64,000 bases of DNA, taken from the NCBI GenBank assembly GCA_041694515.1, contig JASMSZ010000005.1, positions 35,036-99,035 on the forward strand, given 5' to 3'. Shown one piece after another: positions 8,108 through 17,422 of this stretch. The notes beneath the pieces were generated by a model that did no database searches, was not told where the DNA came from, and was given only the letters and a program-made list of their open reading frames with translations. Position 1 is the stretch's first letter. Every line of letters begins with the position of its first letter. The DNA comes from Halanaerobium sp041694515 (GTDB taxonomy: Bacteria > Bacillota > Halanaerobiia > Halanaerobiales > Halanaerobiaceae). The position numbers and the translations under genes were made by a program.

Positions 8108-10732
8108 TTAATAACTGAGATGATCGAGTAATTTTTCCTGATCACTCAGCTCAAATTTGCCCTCTTCCAGCTTCCAGTACTGAGCAAAATCAGTTATTCT
8201 GCTGATAAATGAAATTAAGTGTGGGTGACAGCTTAAAATAAATATTTGATGTTCTCTGGCTAAGTTAGAAATAATTTTTGCTGTATTAAAAAGATGACTG
8301 CGATCAAAATTAACTAAAGAATCATCTAAAACAAGTGGTAATGGTGGTTTGATTTCTATAATTCTGCTGATTCTAACAGCCAGAAATAATTGTTCTAAAC
8401 TTCCCCGACTTAACTGCTGAACACTATTAAGTTCTTCTCCGTTTTCTGTTTTTACTATAAAATCTGATTGCTCAAGATCAGCTGATGTCTTAAGGTCTGT
8501 ATAATGCTGACTGCTAATCCTGCTTAATATTTCTGAAGCCGGTTTTAATAATTCCTTTTCTGCTTTCTCAATCATTCTGGATCGTAATTTTTTTAAAATG
8601 AAATTCACACTTTTGTTAACGGCATAGTTTCTGGCCTTTTTTTCTAAATTATTTTGAGCCTGATCAATTTTTTGCTGAGCTTTTTCTATTTTACTGGAAG
8701 AAGATAAATCATCAATTCTATTTTTTAAAGTTGTTATTTTTTCCTCTAAACTACTTTTCTCCTCTTTAAAAAAGTTTAACTGCTCAGATAACTCTCTTTT
8801 TCTTTCTTCAACAGCAGTTATTGAAGAAAATTGTCTATATAATTTAATAAAACTCTGATAATAATCCTTTTCTCCGCCCTTTTCATTCAGAGCAGTTTTA
8901 ATTTTATCAGAGGATTTTAAAGTATATTCAAGCTGAGACTTTCTGGATAGATAATTTTGGGATAATCTCCAGAGATTAGCAAGTAAAGTGAAGTCTCTAA
9001 ATAAAGATTGGGCTTTATCTTTGAGTTTTAAATTTTCAGTACTATTAAAATCAAGCCTGCAGTATTCAGCTGCCTTGATCACTAAATCATTTAACTGCTG
9101 AAGTTCTTTTTCTAAGCTGCTTCTGGTTTCTTCATTATCCTTTTTTTCTGATTTTAGCTCCTGATATCTTCTTTTTTTATCTTTAATCTCCCTAAAATAA
9201 GAATCAATAAATCTAAGATAATCTTTTTCTGCAATACCTAAAATCTGTGCATAATTTTCTAAATCAGTTTCAGTTTCAGTTAAATATTCCAGTTTATTAG
9301 TTAGCTTTTGTCCTAATTCTTTAATCTTTTTCTTTTTTGCCTGATTTTCATTTTTTATTTTAAGCATTTTTTCCTTTTCCAGTCTGGAACTTTTGTAATT
9401 AGAACTATAATAGATAAAAGCAGTGAGAGCAACAATTATTGACAAATAAGTTATCTGATAATAATCAACAATAAAGGATGAGCTCAAGGTTATAACAGAT
9501 AGAGCTACAATTAAATAACTCCTCTTTAAAATAGTCTCCGGACTTTTAAAATTAAGATCTTTTAGTGCTGTATAATTTTCTTTAACTTCAAGTTTTAAAT
9601 TTTTTAGCTCTGTTTTAATTTTTTTACTTTCATAATTTAACTGCTCATATTCTGTCATTTTTTTATTTAATATCTGTTCCTGGATTAAATCAGTTTCGAT
9701 ATTATCCAGCTGTTCCAGTGGTTTTTCCCAGCTTAAATTTAAATTCTCCACTTCTAAAATTAAAGTTTGTAAGTTTTTAGTTATTTTATCTTTTCGAAGC
9801 TGATAGTTTTTAATTCTTTCTTTTAGAACTTCCTCTTTTTTCTTTTGATTTTTTATTTTTTTACTCTGAGATTTAAAAAAGGAAAGCAAATTCGCAAGTA
9901 GTCTTTGATTATTGTTTTTCTGACCTGATTTATCAAGATCATAATTTGCAGTTCCAGCAGCTTCTTTTTCCAGTTTTGCTTTCATTTCTTCTATTTCTTC
10001 TATTTCAGAATAATTATTTTTTAAAAGATCAAGTAAAAAATATCTATGTTCCAGATTAGTAATCTTTTGTTTTTTCTGCTCCAGTTTTTGCTGACTCTGC
10101 TGTAATTCTTCTCTTTTTTGAGTAAATTCTTTAATCTCCAATAGTGCCTGATCTCTCATTTCCTCAGCTGTTCTGATTTCGTTATAATAAGGTTTAAAAG
10201 TGGCTACAGACGGATCACCAAGAATTCCACCTATATTTTTAGCATTATTATAATATTTATCTGCAAGCTCTGGTACTTTTACTAATTCCGAAAAGCCAGC
10301 TCCCAGAAGTATAGAAAAAAGACGTTTTTCTTTCTTTTTTCCTTTGGCGATTTTAGACAAATGCTGCAGTTCATCCAAACTGATGCTAAAAAGCTGCTGA
10401 TAACTCCACTGATCTAAATGATTAAAAAGCTGAGCAGCAGTATGCTGTTTCTGATTTTTATCTAAGACTTCCGGGCTTGAATAACCATTTAAAATTAAAT
10501 TATACTTTTTATTTTCTTTTTCCAGTTCTGCTTCTATGTAATACTGATTTCTGGCTGGAGGTATAGAATTATTCTGAGGCAGTCCATAAGGCAGATAGCG
10601 CAGCAAATTTAAGAAAGTACTTTTACCGGCCCGGTTTTTGCCGCCGATAACTACCAGGTTTTTAGAAATATTATCTAGATTTTGATTATTGAAAATTCCA
10701 AAATCACGGATATACAAATTTTTATAATACAT
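8108..10732 (-). CDS. YhaN-like SMC/Rad50-type ATPase with membrane hairpin
   Basis: 874 residues. Walker A GGKNRAGKSTFLN (about 31-43), long coiled coils, C-terminal signature (QLSRGSLEQLFLAVRIS) and Walker B region PLPLVLDDSLVNFD. Instead of a CxxC zinc hook, the middle carries a hydrophobic hairpin (SYLIVALSVITLSSSFIV, ITYLSIIVALTAFIYYSS at about 405-445), as in Bacillus YhaN. It should therefore sit at the membrane. Directly adjacent (no gap) to the YhaO-like phosphoesterase, with which it probably forms an SbcC/SbcD-type DNA-processing complex. A second, different SbcC-like pair lies at 30.7-34.2 kb. Confidence 0.82.
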   Translation of the reverse strand: MYYKNLYIRDFGIFNNQNLDNISKNLVVIGGKNRAGKSTFLNLLRYLPYGLPQNNSIPPARNQYYIEAELEKENKKYNLILNGYSSPEVLDKNQKQHTAAQLFNHLDQWSYQQLFSISLDELQHLSKIAKGKKKEKRLFSILLGAGFSELVKVPELADKYYNNAKNIGGILGDPSVATFKPYYNEIRTAEEMRDQALLEIKEFTQKREELQQSQQKLEQKKQKITNLEHRYFLLDLLKNNYSEIEEIEEMKAKLEKEAAGTANYDLDKSGQKNNNQRLLANLLSFFKSQSKKIKNQKKKEEVLKERIKNYQLRKDKITKNLQTLILEVENLNLSWEKPLEQLDNIETDLIQEQILNKKMTEYEQLNYESKKIKTELKNLKLEVKENYTALKDLNFKSPETILKRSYLIVALSVITLSSSFIVDYYQITYLSIIVALTAFIYYSSNYKSSRLEKEKMLKIKNENQAKKKKIKELGQKLTNKLEYLTETETDLENYAQILGIAEKDYLRFIDSYFREIKDKKRRYQELKSEKKDNEETRSSLEKELQQLNDLVIKAAEYCRLDFNSTENLKLKDKAQSLFRDFTLLANLWRLSQNYLSRKSQLEYTLKSSDKIKTALNEKGGEKDYYQSFIKLYRQFSSITAVEERKRELSEQLNFFKEEKSSLEEKITTLKNRIDDLSSSSKIEKAQQKIDQAQNNLEKKARNYAVNKSVNFILKKLRSRMIEKAEKELLKPASEILSRISSQHYTDLKTSADLEQSDFIVKTENGEELNSVQQLSRGSLEQLFLAVRISRIIEIKPPLPLVLDDSLVNFDRSHLFNTAKIISNLAREHQIFILSCHPHLISFISRITDFAQYWKLEEGKFELSDQEKLLDHLSY

Positions 10733-12049
10733 TTAATCTCCATCTCCCATTAGCTCAGATACAATTATTTTTTCTGCATCAGTTAAAATATCTCGCTGTA
10801 ACTTTTGATCAGCATAAAATCTGTAATTTTCTCTATCTTCTGGATTCAGATCTCCCTGCCAGATCTGACCCCACTCTGCCAGCAATTCTTGATTTAATTC
10901 CTCATCAGTTAAAATTTCGTCTATTAAATTCTGTATGTTTTGATAGAGAGGATTGTTGTTTTTCAATTCCTCCAGATTTGAGAGAGAATTTGCAGTTCTA
11001 AATAATATAGAATGAAGCCAGATAAAAGGACTTTCATTTGCCTGTCTGGATCTAAATTCTTCCAGTAGAGTCTCTTCCAGTTCTTCTCTATCGTTTTCTA
11101 TGTGATAATGCAGTTCAGTCCGACCTGTAATTACCAGACGAGTAATTACAGCTTCAACTTTATATTTTTGATTTTCATTCTGCAGCCTGATCTTTTCTTC
11201 TAGCTTACTAATTTTTTTAGCTATTAACCGCTGTAGTTCTGTGATATTATTTAGTTTTTCTGTTTCTAAATCCAGCTCAACTTCTTTAAAAATAACAGGA
11301 GCCAGAGGAATAAACTTTTTCTTAGTATTTAAATTACGGTCTACCTCTACCAGAATTGCTCCTTTACTACCCTGTTCATTAATATTATGTGCCTGCAGAG
11401 TCCCAGGAAAATAGACAGCAGGATTATCATTTATCTGCTGGTACTGATGTAAATGACCTAAAGCCCAGTAATTAATTTCTTTTTTAGTTAACAACTCACT
11501 TTTATTAACAGGAACATAGCGATTATTATCTTTACTTAAGGCAGTATGCAGTAAAGCAACATTAAAGACTGACTGATCTGGAGCTGTATAAAAATTATAC
11601 ATTGTTCTTGATTCAAACTTCTGCCTGTAGGACTGTCCCAGTATCCGTGCTGCCAATTTCCCGTCTTTATGATACTCATAAATCTCAACTTCCTGACTGG
11701 AAAAATAGTGAACATTTGTCGGCAGCTCAAAAACTTCTTTTTCAATTCCTGCCGGGTCATGATTGCCCGAGATCACGAAAATCTCAATCTCCTTTTTTTT
11801 AAGATACTGAGCCTGCTTTATAAAAAAGCGGCTGGCCTTAATTGATCTTGCCTCCCGATCATAGAGATCACCAGCAATGATGATAAAATCAACCCCTTTT
11901 GATACCGCCAGTTCAACTAAATTTTCAAATGCTTTTTTCCCTGCATTAGAAAAAATTTTTTTAAAGTTATGATCGGGCAAACTATTAGAGCTTAATTCTT
12001 TAGCTAAATGTATATCTGCTGTATGAATAAATTTAATTAACTTGGTCAT
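10733..12049 (-). CDS. YhaO/SbcD-like metallophosphoesterase (DNA repair exonuclease subunit)
   Basis: 438 residues. Calcineurin-like metal-binding motifs are in order: HTADIHLA, GDLYDR, GNHDP, LLHTA and GHLHQY. The C-terminal part is helical with acidic stretches. ATG 12049 follows SD GGAGG (about 12059-12055); the open frame continues upstream by 16 codons, but that part overlaps the preceding gene. The stop codon abuts the YhaN-like gene, so the two are translated together. Expected role: Mn-dependent nuclease subunit of the YhaO-YhaN complex. Confidence 0.85.
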   Translation of the reverse strand: MTKLIKFIHTADIHLAKELSSNSLPDHNFKKIFSNAGKKAFENLVELAVSKGVDFIIIAGDLYDREARSIKASRFFIKQAQYLKKKEIEIFVISGNHDPAGIEKEVFELPTNVHYFSSQEVEIYEYHKDGKLAARILGQSYRQKFESRTMYNFYTAPDQSVFNVALLHTALSKDNNRYVPVNKSELLTKKEINYWALGHLHQYQQINDNPAVYFPGTLQAHNINEQGSKGAILVEVDRNLNTKKKFIPLAPVIFKEVELDLETEKLNNITELQRLIAKKISKLEEKIRLQNENQKYKVEAVITRLVITGRTELHYHIENDREELEETLLEEFRSRQANESPFIWLHSILFRTANSLSNLEELKNNNPLYQNIQNLIDEILTDEELNQELLAEWGQIWQGDLNPEDRENYRFYADQKLQRDILTDAEKIIVSELMGDGD

Positions 12050-12063
12050 GTTTTCCTCCAGTA

Positions 12064-12531
12064 TTAACTGTAATCTCTTTCTGTTCTGTTTTCCCATTTA
12101 ACAAAAAACCAGCTAAAAACAAAAATTTGTACTGTTACCTCCGGAATTCCGATTAAATGTTCGGTCAGAGACATTTTTGTATAAATCATTCCCTCAATTG
12201 ACCCTGGTATTGGAGCAACTGAACCAATAAGTGAAAAACCCCAGATTAAAAAAAATAATTTTACCCAGGCATAATCACTTTTAATAATCTTATTATAAAA
12301 TGGGTATAATATAAAGGCAAAAACTGCTCCTCTAAAAATCTGAAAAAAAGGAGCCAGTCTAACAATTGTAGAATCTAGAGAGCGAAAATTGGAGAACCCT
12401 TCCATAGTAATAAAAACTCTGGCATAATTTTGGAGATTCATAAAAACTACTCCAATAAAAATATAAGAAATAACATGGACTATAATAAAACGGATTGTAA
12501 AGTAAACAAATCTCTTAGACGGTTTTCTCAT
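12064..12531 (-). CDS. four-helix membrane protein, unknown function
   Basis: 155 residues from ATG 12531, which follows GGGGAG (about 12542-12537). The longer frame to 12594 would overlap the upstream gene and lacks an SD. Four hydrophobic stretches are visible (FTIRFIIVHVISYIFIGVVF, FFQIFRGAVFAFILY, LFFLIWGFSLIGSV, TVQIFVFSWFF). Family not recognised. It lies between the DUF4870-like gene and the YhaO-like gene, all on one strand with gaps of 14-35 bases, so probably one operon. Confidence 0.6.
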   Translation of the reverse strand: MRKPSKRFVYFTIRFIIVHVISYIFIGVVFMNLQNYARVFITMEGFSNFRSLDSTIVRLAPFFQIFRGAVFAFILYPFYNKIIKSDYAWVKLFFLIWGFSLIGSVAPIPGSIEGMIYTKMSLTEHLIGIPEVTVQIFVFSWFFVKWENRTERDYS

Positions 12532-12565
12532 TGTACTCCCCTTTTTCTTTAGTATATATTTTAAC

Positions 12566-12922
12566 TTATTCCTCGTCTTCAAAACTCTTACCAAAAGTTA
12601 ATTCTTCAGCAAGATTTCCAACATAAGGAAGCTTAAATAATTTTCCATTATAAGCTTTATACATTAATAAAAACCAGAGAATTGTCCCCACAAAAGTAAT
12701 AAAAGAAGAAATTAAAATTCCAATTACTGGGATTATTAGAGCTAAAGATGAAACAATAAATAGAGAAAAAAAGGTGATCAAAGACTGCATTGCATGAAAA
12801 CGAACATGATTATTCTTTTTTTCTATAAATAAAAAAATCAATCCTGTAACCCAGATACCGGCATAAGCCAGAATAGCTTCAACATTTTCATCCAGACCGA
12901 GACTAGTTTTTTTATAATACAT
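12566..12922 (-). CDS. DUF4870/Tic20-like small membrane protein
   Basis: 118 residues. The pattern AYAGIWVTGLIFLFIEKKNNHVRFHAMQS with two more hydrophobic segments is that of the DUF4870/Tic20-like family (HxxQs motif after the first helix). Function unknown; in the plasma membrane. It is the first gene of the minus-strand run that leads to yhaO/yhaN. The unusual point is the start: the only good SD (AAGGGGGG) is about 37 bases upstream of ATG 12922, with a perfect hairpin in between; see separate entry. Confidence 0.7.
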   Translation of the reverse strand: MYYKKTSLGLDENVEAILAYAGIWVTGLIFLFIEKKNNHVRFHAMQSLITFFSLFIVSSLALIIPVIGILISSFITFVGTILWFLLMYKAYNGKLFKLPYVGNLAEELTFGKSFEDEE

Positions 12923-12927
12923 TATTG

Positions 12928-12956
12928 TGAGATATTATCGTTTAGATAATATCTCA
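12928..12956 (-). promoter_or_regulatory. perfect 12-bp inverted repeat between SD and start codon
   Basis: TGAGATATTATC (12928-12939), loop GTTTA, then its exact complement (12945-12956). On the coding strand it sits between SD AAAAAGGGGGG (12969-12959) and ATG (12922-12920). It could be a structure that bridges SD and start, an operator, or a site that controls a tiny ORF (ATG 12958, 14 codons) starting at its edge. Confidence 0.6.
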
Positions 12957-13067
12957 TTCCCCCCTTTTTCTAATATATTTTCTTCAGAAAATTGTATAAT
13001 TTCTTGTATCTTTATTTTAACATAAAATTTCAATTTAAAAAAGCAATTTAATAGATAAGAAAAAAAC

Positions 13068-13097
13068 CGCCTGTAAGCAATTAAAGCCCAGACGGTT
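13068..13097 (-). terminator. intrinsic terminator of pyruvate carboxylase gene
   Basis: On the minus strand AACCGTCTG, a 12-15 base loop, CAGGCGGTT and a T-run. One G-T pair in a 9-bp stem. It lies about 25 bases after the pyc stop. Confidence 0.75.
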
Positions 13098-13119
13098 ATC
13101 ATTTTTATTTTATTTAAAC

Positions 13120-16100
13120 TTATTCCAATTCCAGAATTAACTCTCCTGATTCGAGCTGCTGTCCGACTGCAGCATGAATTGCAGTAACAATCCCATCAGC
13201 TGGAGAAGTAATATTGGTTTCCATCTTCATGGCTTCCATAATTACTAAGCTCTGATTTTCTTTTACTTCTGCGCCTTCTTCAACTAATATCTCAACTATA
13301 TTACCCGGCAGACTGGCACCAATTTCCATTTCATTTTTAGGATCAGCCATTTGTTTAGCCGTTGAATCCGCTGGAGTTGTACTTGCTTCATCATAAATTT
13401 TAATCTCTCTTCTAAAACCATTGACCTCAAAAGCAAGTCTGCGATAACCCTGATCATCTACTTTTCCAATTTCTAGCAGCTTAACCACAAGAGTTTTCCC
13501 TTCTTCAACTTTAATTTCGCTGGTTTCTCCCTCACGTAAAGAGTGGAAATATACATCACTTCCCATATGACTTAAATCTCCGTATTCTTCAAGGTAGTCT
13601 AAATAATCCTTATAGACTTTAGGATAGAGAGCATAAGCTAATAAATCTTTTTGAGAAAGCTCAAAATCATATTCTTCTTTTAACTCTGCTTCTGCTGCTT
13701 CAAAATCAAAGTCCTCAAGTAGAGTTCCGGGTCGAACGATTATTGGCTCCTCACCTTTCAGAACCAGCTGCTGCAGTTCTTCCGGAAAACCTCCAGGTGG
13801 CTGACCGAGCATTCCCTTAAAGTAAGCTTCTACTGAATCAGGAAAGGCCATATTTTTTGCCTTCTCACAGATATTATCAGGTGTCAGATCATTTTTAACC
13901 ATAAAGATTGCCAGGTCTCCTACAACTTTAGAAGATGGTGTAACCTTTGGTATATCTCCCAGCATATAATTAACCTTGCGGTACATTTCTTTAAACTCCT
14001 TAAAACGATGGCCCAGACCAACACTTTCTACCTGTGGTTTTAAGTTAGAATACTGCCCTCCTGGAATCTCATATTTATAGATTTCTGCAGTTCCAGATTT
14101 CAATTCAGATTCAAACTGAGAATAGACAGGTCTAACTGCACCCCAGTAATTTGAGAGCTTCTGAATATCTTCAATATTCATTTCTGGTTCACGATAGGTA
14201 TTAGTTAAAGCAGCTACAATTGAGTTAAGAGGCGGCTGACTTGTTAAACCTGCCATTGTATTAAAGGCGGTATCCACAATATCCACTCCAGCTTCTGCAG
14301 CCATTAAGAGTGCAGCCCCACCATTACCACTTGTATCGTGGGTATGCAGATGAATCGGAATTGAAATTTCTGCTTTTAAAGCCTTAATCAGCTCATAGGC
14401 AGCATATGGTTTTAAAAGCCCCGCCATATCCTTGATTCCCAGAATATGAGCTCCCATCTCTTCAATCCCCTTTGCTAATTCTACATAATACTCTAAATCG
14501 TATTTATTCCGTTGATCATCTAAGATATCACCTGTATAACACATTGACACCTCAGCAATTTTACCCTGTTTAACAACCTCATCCACAGAAATTTTCATTC
14601 CCGGCAGCCAGTTTAAAGAATCAAAAATTCTAAAAACATCAATACCTGCCTCTGCAGCTTCTGCTACCAGACTGCGGATTACATTATCCGGATAGTTTTT
14701 GTATCCTACACCATTGGATCCTCTTAATAGCATCTGGAATAAAATGTTTGGTATTCTATCACGCAGACGTTCAATTCTTTCCCACGGTGATTCTTTTAAG
14801 AATCGATAGGAAACATCAAAGGTTGCTCCACCCCACATTTCAAGTGAGAATAGGTTTTTAGCCAGATGTGATGTTGCCTCTGCTATTTTTTCCATATCAA
14901 CAGTTCTCATTCTGGTTGCCATCAGTGACTGATGAGCATCTCTGTAGGTTGTATCGGTTAAAAGAATTTCTTCCTTATTTTTAATCCATTCCACAACAGC
15001 TTCCGGTCCACCCTGATCTAAAATTTGTTTTGTACCTTCCAGACCATCAATTTTTTCAAATTTAGGAACTTTTGGCACATCAAAATCAGGCTTTTTACCC
15101 CGGGTTTCATTAACGATCTTTTCTCCCAGATAACTTAAAATTTTCTGTTCCTGATCAGAACCGGGTACAATATCCAGTAATTCTGGATTATTTGTAATAA
15201 ATCCGGTATCACAGGTTCCTTTCCTAAATTCCTCGTGGTTTAAAACATTAATCAAAAATGAGGCATTTGTTTTAACACCTCGAACTTTCATTTCCTCTAT
15301 AGAACGCATTGCCTTTCTAATAGCATCTGGAAAAGATCTGGACCAGGAAATTGTTTTAACAAGCAGACTGTCATAATACGGGTTAATAATTGCTCCTGTA
15401 TATCCATTACCACCATCAAGGCGGACTCCATAACCGGAACCAGTACGATAATGATCCAGGCGACCGGTATCAGGAATAAAGTTATTAGAAGGATCTTCGG
15501 TTGTTACTCGACACTGAATAGAATAACCATTCATTTTAATAGATTCCTGAGATGAAATATTAATTTCTTCCGAATCAAGTCTGTATCCTTCAGCAACGAG
15601 GACCTGACTCTGCACAATATCAATTCCAGTTACCATTTCACTAACTGTATGTTCAACCTGAATTCTGGGATTAACTTCAATAAAGTAATGATTATCATAT
15701 TTATCTACTAAAAATTCGACTGTTCCTGCATTTTTATAGCCGGCACCCTCACATAATTTAAGGGCATCCTGCAGAATTTCCTGTCTTTTCTTATCACTTA
15801 AGGCAATCGCAGGAGTAAATTCTACAATTTTTTGGTGTCGTCTCTGGATTGAGCAATCCCGCTCAAATAAGTGCACAAGATTACCATACTCATCACCTAA
15901 AATTTGGACTTCAATATGCTTTGGATCTTCCAGATATCTTTCCACAAAAATATCGTCTACACCGAAAGCCTTACGAGCTTCTTCTTTGGCATCTCTAAAT
16001 TGAGCAATTAATTCCTCATCAGAACGAACAATTCTCATTCCACGGCCGCCACCCCCGGCAGCTGCTTTGAGCATCAGAGGATAACCATGTTTTTCAGCAA

Positions 16101-16551
16101 ATATTTTTATTTCATCCTCTTTTTTAATTGGTTTTTCTAAACCAGGAATGGTAGGCACACCAAATTCCTGAGCCAGAATCTTAGACTTGATTTTATCTCC
16201 TAGCTTCTCCATTACTTCTGCATCAGGTCCAATAAATTTAATTCCAGCTTCCTCACACTGACGGACAAATTCCGGATTTTCTGATAAAAAACCATAGCCT
16301 GGATGAATTGCATCTACATCCTTTTTAAGTGCTAGATCAATAATTTCATCAATCGCCAGATAAGCTTCAATTGGCCCTTTGTTATTTCCAATCTGATAGG
16401 CTTCATCAGCTTTTGTTCTAAAGAGGGCCGTTCTATCCTCCTCAGAATAAATTGCTACAGTTCTAATGCCCAACTCCTTACAGGCTCTAATTATTCGAAT
16501 TGCTATTTCTCCACGATTGGCCACTAAAACTCTCTTAAACTTTTTTGGCAT
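13120..16551 (-). CDS. pyc: pyruvate carboxylase
   Basis: 1143 residues, the full single-chain enzyme. It carboxylates pyruvate to oxaloacetate with ATP and biotin. Biotin carboxylase domain: LVANRGEIAIRIIRA at the N-terminus, the glycine-rich ATP-grasp loop AAAGGGGRGMRIV, and EVNPRIQVEHTVSE. Carboxyltransferase domain: DTTYRDAHQSLMATR (about 540), EMWGGATFDVS, and HLHTHDTSGNG metal ligands. Biotin carrier domain: EAMKMET near the end, with the biotinyl lysine at about 1109. ATG start with SD GGGAG. It replenishes oxaloacetate for the citrate synthase and aspartate-family genes downstream. The 5' leader has stem-loops that suggest attenuation. Confidence 0.96.
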   Translation of the reverse strand: MPKKFKRVLVANRGEIAIRIIRACKELGIRTVAIYSEEDRTALFRTKADEAYQIGNNKGPIEAYLAIDEIIDLALKKDVDAIHPGYGFLSENPEFVRQCEEAGIKFIGPDAEVMEKLGDKIKSKILAQEFGVPTIPGLEKPIKKEDEIKIFAEKHGYPLMLKAAAGGGGRGMRIVRSDEELIAQFRDAKEEARKAFGVDDIFVERYLEDPKHIEVQILGDEYGNLVHLFERDCSIQRRHQKIVEFTPAIALSDKKRQEILQDALKLCEGAGYKNAGTVEFLVDKYDNHYFIEVNPRIQVEHTVSEMVTGIDIVQSQVLVAEGYRLDSEEINISSQESIKMNGYSIQCRVTTEDPSNNFIPDTGRLDHYRTGSGYGVRLDGGNGYTGAIINPYYDSLLVKTISWSRSFPDAIRKAMRSIEEMKVRGVKTNASFLINVLNHEEFRKGTCDTGFITNNPELLDIVPGSDQEQKILSYLGEKIVNETRGKKPDFDVPKVPKFEKIDGLEGTKQILDQGGPEAVVEWIKNKEEILLTDTTYRDAHQSLMATRMRTVDMEKIAEATSHLAKNLFSLEMWGGATFDVSYRFLKESPWERIERLRDRIPNILFQMLLRGSNGVGYKNYPDNVIRSLVAEAAEAGIDVFRIFDSLNWLPGMKISVDEVVKQGKIAEVSMCYTGDILDDQRNKYDLEYYVELAKGIEEMGAHILGIKDMAGLLKPYAAYELIKALKAEISIPIHLHTHDTSGNGGAALLMAAEAGVDIVDTAFNTMAGLTSQPPLNSIVAALTNTYREPEMNIEDIQKLSNYWGAVRPVYSQFESELKSGTAEIYKYEIPGGQYSNLKPQVESVGLGHRFKEFKEMYRKVNYMLGDIPKVTPSSKVVGDLAIFMVKNDLTPDNICEKAKNMAFPDSVEAYFKGMLGQPPGGFPEELQQLVLKGEEPIIVRPGTLLEDFDFEAAEAELKEEYDFELSQKDLLAYALYPKVYKDYLDYLEEYGDLSHMGSDVYFHSLREGETSEIKVEEGKTLVVKLLEIGKVDDQGYRRLAFEVNGFRREIKIYDEASTTPADSTAKQMADPKNEMEIGASLPGNIVEILVEEGAEVKENQSLVIMEAMKMETNITSPADGIVTAIHAAVGQQLESGELILELE

Positions 16552-16608
16552 TCTCTAGTCTCCCTTCTTTAATTCTTTAATAGTATAAAGTATTTATATT
16601 TAATAAAA

Positions 16609-16630
16609 TTCTACCCAGGTTAAGGTAGAA
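16609..16630 (-). promoter_or_regulatory. terminator-like hairpin in pyc leader
   Basis: On the minus strand TTCTACC, loop TTAACCT(G), GGTAGAA, followed at once by TTTTATT. It sits about 60 bases before the pyc start, downstream of the likely promoter, so it could be an attenuator. Confidence 0.4.
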
Positions 16631-16653
16631 GTTATTAATAAAGTATTTTCGCC

Positions 16654-16672
16654 AGACAAAAATAATTTGTCT
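16654..16672 (-). promoter_or_regulatory. second hairpin in pyc leader
   Basis: AGACAAA, five-base loop, TTTGTCT: a 7-bp perfect stem between the likely promoter and the terminator-like hairpin at 16609-16630. With that hairpin it makes a leader of about 150 bases. I cannot match it to a named riboswitch. Confidence 0.35.
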
Positions 16673-16713
16673 CACAGTTGATTAAACTTTGTTATTTATT
16701 TATATTCTACTTT

Positions 16714-16719
16714 AGTATA
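16714..16719 (-). promoter_or_regulatory. likely -10 box of pyc promoter
   Basis: Minus-strand TATACT preceded by G. No good -35 hexamer is seen at 16-18 bases, so this is tentative. It would give an untranslated leader of about 155 bases. Confidence 0.35.
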
Positions 16720-16771
16720 CCATAATTAGTGGATAAAATCTAATTACAGACTATATTATCAATTTTTTGAA

Positions 16772-17254
16772 TTATTTTTTATTTTGATAAAGGAAATAAC
16801 TACCAAGAACAATTAAAACTACAGGAGTTATATAATTTAAATATTTCTGATTTTGAATAAAGTCATTATTATCAATAAAGATCACAAAAAGTCCAAAGAT
16901 AATTAAAGCTCCTGCTGGATAAATTGGCCAGTCCCATTTTTCAAAAGCACTGGTATGAATCAAAACAGCAGTAAAGGACAGACCAAGCATAATAAAAAAT
17001 ACTCCTCCACCAAGATTATCTATAAATTCAATCCGCTGCAGATCTGAAAATAAAGCTATCGCCAGCAAAACAGTACCTGGAATTAAAAAGCCAATATTTC
17101 CATAGTGTTTTCTTGCTCCCAGCACAAAATAAGTAAGGAGAAAGCCTCCACTTAAAAGATAAAGAAAGTTATCATCACTGATTAAATTTAAAGTGTTTAG
17201 TAATATAAAAACACCAATTGCTATTAATAAAATCCCCAGTTTCTTTTTATCCAT
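16772..17254 (-). CDS. LiaF/DUF5668-like membrane protein
   Basis: 160 residues from ATG 17254, preceded by SD GGAGG; the five residues upstream in frame are the SD itself. Five to six short hydrophobic helices (LGILLIAIGVFILLN, YLLSGGFLLTYFVL, LIPGTVLLAIALF, GGVFFIMLGLSFTAVLI, IYPAGALIIFGLFVIF, VVLIVLGSYFLY). The repeated short-helix pattern with a basic start resembles DUF5668/LiaF transmembrane domains, but the cytoplasmic LiaF C-terminus is missing. Likely monocistronic and divergent from the YihY gene. Confidence 0.55.
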   Translation of the reverse strand: MDKKKLGILLIAIGVFILLNTLNLISDDNFLYLLSGGFLLTYFVLGARKHYGNIGFLIPGTVLLAIALFSDLQRIEFIDNLGGGVFFIMLGLSFTAVLIHTSAFEKWDWPIYPAGALIIFGLFVIFIDNNDFIQNQKYLNYITPVVLIVLGSYFLYQNKK

Positions 17255-17422
17255 TCTCAAAACCTCCATTTAGCTATTTGATAACTTAATTATAACAGAA
17301 AAATTTTAGTCAGCAAAGACTTTCAATAAAGATTTATTTTTAATTCAGTGAAGGAGATTTTTTTTATTTAAAGAATATAATATTAAGAGATAAAATAAAT
17401 ATTTCTTAAGAGGTGGCGAAAA

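Noticed and set aside
13120..16551. Oxaloacetate decarboxylase or acetyl-CoA carboxylase subunits
   Set aside because: The single 1143-aa chain has biotin carboxylase, carboxyltransferase and biotin domains in the pyruvate carboxylase order.
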